In this document: one piece after another, positions 51,851-54,735 of the stretch
How positions within the stretch are numbered: the stretch's first letter is position 1
Layout: each line of letters opens with the position of its first letter
Source: CADCTM01 sp049671305
GTDB taxonomy: Bacteria; Cyanobacteriota; Cyanobacteriia; Cyanobacteriales; Coleofasciculaceae
DNA: 54,735 nt
Direction of reading: 5' to 3'
Assembly (NCBI GenBank): GCA_049671305.1
Contig: JBATUR010000012.1
Span: 1-54,735 of the forward strand
Program-made: the position numbers and the translations under genes
The notes under the pieces: model-generated
What the model saw: the letters and a program-made list of their open reading frames with translations, nothing else
Told to the model about the DNA's origin: nothing
Databases searched by the model: none

Positions 51851-54103
51851 TTATTGAACCTGACGCATATATGTAGCCCATAACTGAGCCGCTTGCCCAC
51901 TACTACCACTGGTGGCGCTGGGTTGATCATTACCAAGCCAGATGCCTGTAACGATTTCACGGCTGGGGATGTAGCCAACAAACCACAAGTCTTTATTATC
52001 GTTGGTTGTACCTGTTTTGCCTGCCTCTCCTAATCCTAGGGAGGCGGCAGCGCCGGTGCCGCCTTGGACGACTCCTTGTAGCATTTCGGTCATGGTATCG
52101 GCTACGTTGGTTTGTAGGACTCGTCGGTTCATGCCAGAGTCTTGTTGGTCGGAGTAGATGACGCGACAGGTTTTATAATTTTTGTAGTCTTTGCAGTTAC
52201 TACTATCGAGTATTCTTTTAATGGCATGGGGACGGTTATAGACGCCGCGATTTGCTAATGCCCCAAAGGCACCGGTCATTTCTAGGGGACTAACTTCACT
52301 TTGCCCTAAAACTAATCCAGGTACGGGATTAAGTTTGGAGGTAATGCCGAGGCGTTTTGCCGTTTGGACGACGCTATCTAAACCAACTTCTTGGGCAACT
52401 CGTAAAGCGATCGCATTTTCTGATAAGGCAATTCCTGTATACATACTAACGCTGCCAGAACCTGACCTTTCACAACCGCTAAAGCCTTGATTTTGCCAGG
52501 TTAAGGGTGCACAGGAATAAGACGTACCTGGTGGGATGCCTTTTTCAATAGCGGCAGTATAAGCAAAAATCTTAAAGGTTGATCCGGGTTGTAGTAATGC
52601 TTGGGTTGCCCGATTAAATTGACTTTGTTGATAATCTACACCTCCCACCAGGGCAAGGATTTCGCCGCTGCTGCTATCGAGGGTAACTAGTGCCCCTTGG
52701 GAGTAGCCAAGCTGTGCGCCTTGTGTATTAACCGAGTTCTTAAGTGCGCTGTCTGCCAGGGATTGGGTTTTGAGATTGAGGGCAGTTTCGATGATAAAGT
52801 TACCTTCTTGGGCTAAGTCGTCTCCCAAAAGTGCACGCAGTTCATCAAAGACATAGCTGTAGAAGTAAGGGGCTTTGGTACTGCTTAAAAATTCGCGGGC
52901 TTTGGGGCTAACATCGATTCTAGAGCGTCTGGCGTCGTTTGCCTGTTGGTCGTTAATCATGCCCAAGCTACGCATTCGGGTAATGACGCGATTTCTTAAT
53001 TGCAGGGCTGTATTATAGTCCTGGATTGGGTTATAACGATTAGGCGCTGGCAAAATTGCGACTAAGGTTGCTGCTTCGGAAATGCTAACATTGCGGGCTG
53101 ATTTGTCAAAATAAAACTGCGCCGCATCTTCAAAGCCGTAAGCTTCAATTCCTAAGTAAACGCGGTTTAAGTAGGTTTTTAAGATTTCGTGTTTACTATA
53201 AAATGTCTCTAATTTCAGCGCTACGATCGCTTCACGGATTTTTCGCCCTGAACTATCTTCTCGTCCTACATAGCCTGGAAATAAGCTTCTCGCCACCTGT
53301 TGCGTTAGCGTACTCGCACCTTGGCTAATGCGCCCACTGAGTACATTAGTCACCAATGCCCTGGCAATACCATAAGGATCTACGCCAAAGTGCCAGTAGA
53401 AGCGGCTATCTTCGGAAGCTACTACGGCTTGTGGTAGATATGGTGAAAAATCACTGAGGTTTTTAAGTTCTCTGTGAGCTGTTGTGCGGGGTTGTCGCAG
53501 TGGTGTTTCTTCCACTGAATAAACGACAACAGGTCCTTGGACGCCTACTGGTAAGGGGATTACAGGCACTTTTAGCCACTCAATGCCGATGATTAAGACA
53601 ATTAATGCAGTTAGCCCCCCGGCTCCATAAAGGGCGTAGCGGATGGCTTTGATGTACCAAGGGGGCGGATTATGATATTGCAGTCTGACTGAGGCGGCAA
53701 GTTCGGGTGGTCCAATGGTTAAGACATCGCCGTGGCGTAAAACTAGTGATTCTAGTCGGCGTTTGCCTCGATAAATGCCGTTGGTTGAGCCTTCGTCTTT
53801 GATAAGGAAGTTTTTTCCGCTTCGTCCATATCTGTCTAAAGCCAGATGCACCTGACTAACTACTGGGTTCCGGACAACGATATCGCAGGATTTGGAGCTA
53901 CGTCCTAATAAATAGCGATCGCCTAATAAGGGATAAATCTCGGCTTTATCCGCACCAGCATCTTGCACCCAGAGCTCTGGCACTCTGGCATTAGGTTTGA
54001 GTGCTAGTGCCTGAAAGTTGACTTTGGCATGAATGGTCTGGACTGCTTGAGTCAGTTGACCAAGTATGGTTTTCGGCGGTGGTGGGGACTGGGGAGAACT
54101 CAT
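51851..54103 (-). CDS. FHA-domain class A penicillin-binding protein (PBP1A type)
   Basis: 750 residues. FHA (about 55-140): YLLGRSSKSCDIVV, SQVHLALDRYG, STNGIYRG. The membrane helix is about 155-177. Transglycosylase: catalytic Glu231 in SEDSRFYWHFGVD, then GASTLTQQVARSLF. Transpeptidase: S508-T-F-K511 (QPGSTFKIF), S561-E-N563, and K696-T-G-T699 (EAGKTGTTND). The enzyme polymerises glycan strands and crosslinks peptides in the periplasm. The cytoplasmic FHA domain would let Ser/Thr phosphorylation recruit or regulate it; such FHA-PBPs are typical of cyanobacteria. It ends in ...WATYMRQVQ without a long tail. It is probably monocistronic. Confidence 0.95.
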   Translation of the reverse strand: MSSPQSPPPPKTILGQLTQAVQTIHAKVNFQALALKPNARVPELWVQDAGADKAEIYPLLGDRYLLGRSSKSCDIVVRNPVVSQVHLALDRYGRSGKNFLIKDEGSTNGIYRGKRRLESLVLRHGDVLTIGPPELAASVRLQYHNPPPWYIKAIRYALYGAGGLTALIVLIIGIEWLKVPVIPLPVGVQGPVVVYSVEETPLRQPRTTAHRELKNLSDFSPYLPQAVVASEDSRFYWHFGVDPYGIARALVTNVLSGRISQGASTLTQQVARSLFPGYVGREDSSGRKIREAIVALKLETFYSKHEILKTYLNRVYLGIEAYGFEDAAQFYFDKSARNVSISEAATLVAILPAPNRYNPIQDYNTALQLRNRVITRMRSLGMINDQQANDARRSRIDVSPKAREFLSSTKAPYFYSYVFDELRALLGDDLAQEGNFIIETALNLKTQSLADSALKNSVNTQGAQLGYSQGALVTLDSSSGEILALVGGVDYQQSQFNRATQALLQPGSTFKIFAYTAAIEKGIPPGTSYSCAPLTWQNQGFSGCERSGSGSVSMYTGIALSENAIALRVAQEVGLDSVVQTAKRLGITSKLNPVPGLVLGQSEVSPLEMTGAFGALANRGVYNRPHAIKRILDSSNCKDYKNYKTCRVIYSDQQDSGMNRRVLQTNVADTMTEMLQGVVQGGTGAAASLGLGEAGKTGTTNDNKDLWFVGYIPSREIVTGIWLGNDQPSATSGSSGQAAQLWATYMRQVQ

Positions 54104-54635
54104 TATTTAAGCGATGAGCTGTTGGCGTGATAGCTCTTGCCATTATTTTACTCGTATAGCGCATCGGTAGCGAGTTTACGGGCGTCAGCTTGCATCGGCG
54201 CTGGCGAAATGTAATAAGAGGATTTTTTGAGAGCGGCACTTTTGGTGATTTATCATAGCTGATCGGCTTGAGCTTACCAAATTTAACTTTACAGCCCAGT
54301 TGTTGATCAATACTGACTTAAATCGTATTGTTAAGAAACAAATTATCTCAACAAAAAAATTAGAGGACTATTGCTCGATCAGTTATTGGTGCAACTCCGG
54401 GTCTGGAGTCAAAAAAAAAATTGCTTATGTATCTAAAGATAGTTTTTTAAAAAATTTAAAGTACTATGATTTGTGATAGTGTAACTGCATAAAAAATACA
54501 TCTCTTTGTGCATCTCATCATACATAGTTAAGGCTTGTAATCATTTACCAAGCTAAAAATCATGCAGCAAAATTTCCATAAACTTGTTCAGGGTTCTACA
54601 AAATGAGCGGAAATTTTTCTTTGAATCATTAATTT
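54104..54635. other. 532-bp divergent intergenic region
   Basis: Between the PBP and the glycosyltransferase start. It is AT-rich, with a run of ten A's near 54411-54420 and homopolymer T/A tracts around 54445-54455. No gene, tRNA or hairpin was recognised; a promoter for the rightward gene is expected but was not pinned down. Confidence 0.4.
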
Positions 54636-54735
54636 ATGCGTAAGCCTGTCCTGACTATTTTCTACCAGTTTAACCCTTGGAACAGTACCATCGGCGGAAT
54701 CCAGACAATTATTAACCTTTTCATAAAGTATGCTC
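54636..54735 (+). CDS. Glycosyltransferase family 4-like protein, N-terminal fragment
   Basis: Only 33 codons are in the window, starting at ATG 54636 and running off the right edge. The start, MRKPVLTIFYQFNPWNSTIG followed by GIQTIINLFIKYA, has the layout of GT4 enzymes: a first beta strand, then a glycine turn (GGIQ) and helix that bind the acceptor. Role and substrate cannot be told from this much sequence. Confidence 0.6.
   Translation, partial: MRKPVLTIFYQFNPWNSTIGGIQTIINLFIKYA

Noticed and set aside
1..54735. GGDEF or EAL c-di-GMP enzyme in the window
   Set aside because: No GGDEF/GGEEF or EAL-type signature is seen in any translated gene.

Overview
The window looks like chromosomal DNA of a filamentous or Chroococcidiopsis-like cyanobacterium. 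The evidence is the many copies of the octamer GCGATCGC (HIP1), an SLH-domain iron-uptake-type porin, ferredoxin-type sulfite reductase, a CtaA-like copper ATPase, a penicillin-binding protein with an N-terminal FHA domain, and paired PRC-barrel/DUF2382 stress proteins. No rRNA, tRNA, CRISPR array or intact transposon was recognised.

Layout. 1-9.3 kb: truncated L,D-transpeptidase, KDPG aldolase, two PRC-barrel/DUF2382 proteins, half-size TSUP transporter, acetamidase/formamidase, porin, a DUF1345 gene with its middle deleted, a lipase-like hydrolase and a Lys/Ala-rich protein. 9.3-22.8 kb: TPR protein, RsmE, a two-gene restriction-modification unit, sulfite reductase with an extra C-terminal domain, SecA, a multi-GAF protein with a degenerate kinase end, PyrD. 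22.8-26.2 kb: two divergent GT-C-type membrane proteins. 26.3-37.2 kb: a seven-gene chemosensory cluster. 37.3-42.7 kb: HolB, Tmk, two small proteins including an FHA protein, copper P-type ATPase. 43-51 kb: envelope and membrane genes (DUF6544-like, serine hydrolase, S33 hydrolase, Toastrack-type lipoprotein, zinc-ribbon membrane protein, PspC protein, bactofilin-like membrane protein, Acg-type nitroreductase). 51-54.7 kb: gene remnant, FHA-PBP, and the start of a glycosyltransferase.

The most interesting system is the chemosensory cluster. Its parts match the Wsp surface-sensing pathway of Pseudomonas one for one: CheW, CheR-TPR, MCP, Cys-rich CheW, CheA-REC and CheB, although the MCP carries a CHASE3 sensor. 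The seventh position, held in Pseudomonas by the diguanylate cyclase WspR, is taken by a protein whose first ~150 residues resemble the WspR receiver. That receiver continues into PAS-PAS-HisKA-HATPase-REC-HPt instead of GGDEF. No GGDEF domain occurs in the window. The inferred logic is a Wsp-type array feeding a hybrid phosphorelay kinase, with the final output encoded elsewhere.

Other points worth attention are the Cys4 N-terminus of the second CheW, the ribbon-helix-helix-like tail on sulfite reductase, the PspC/Toastrack/bactofilin-like envelope cluster, and several structured intergenic repeats. Assignments rest on reading motifs; no database search was possible.
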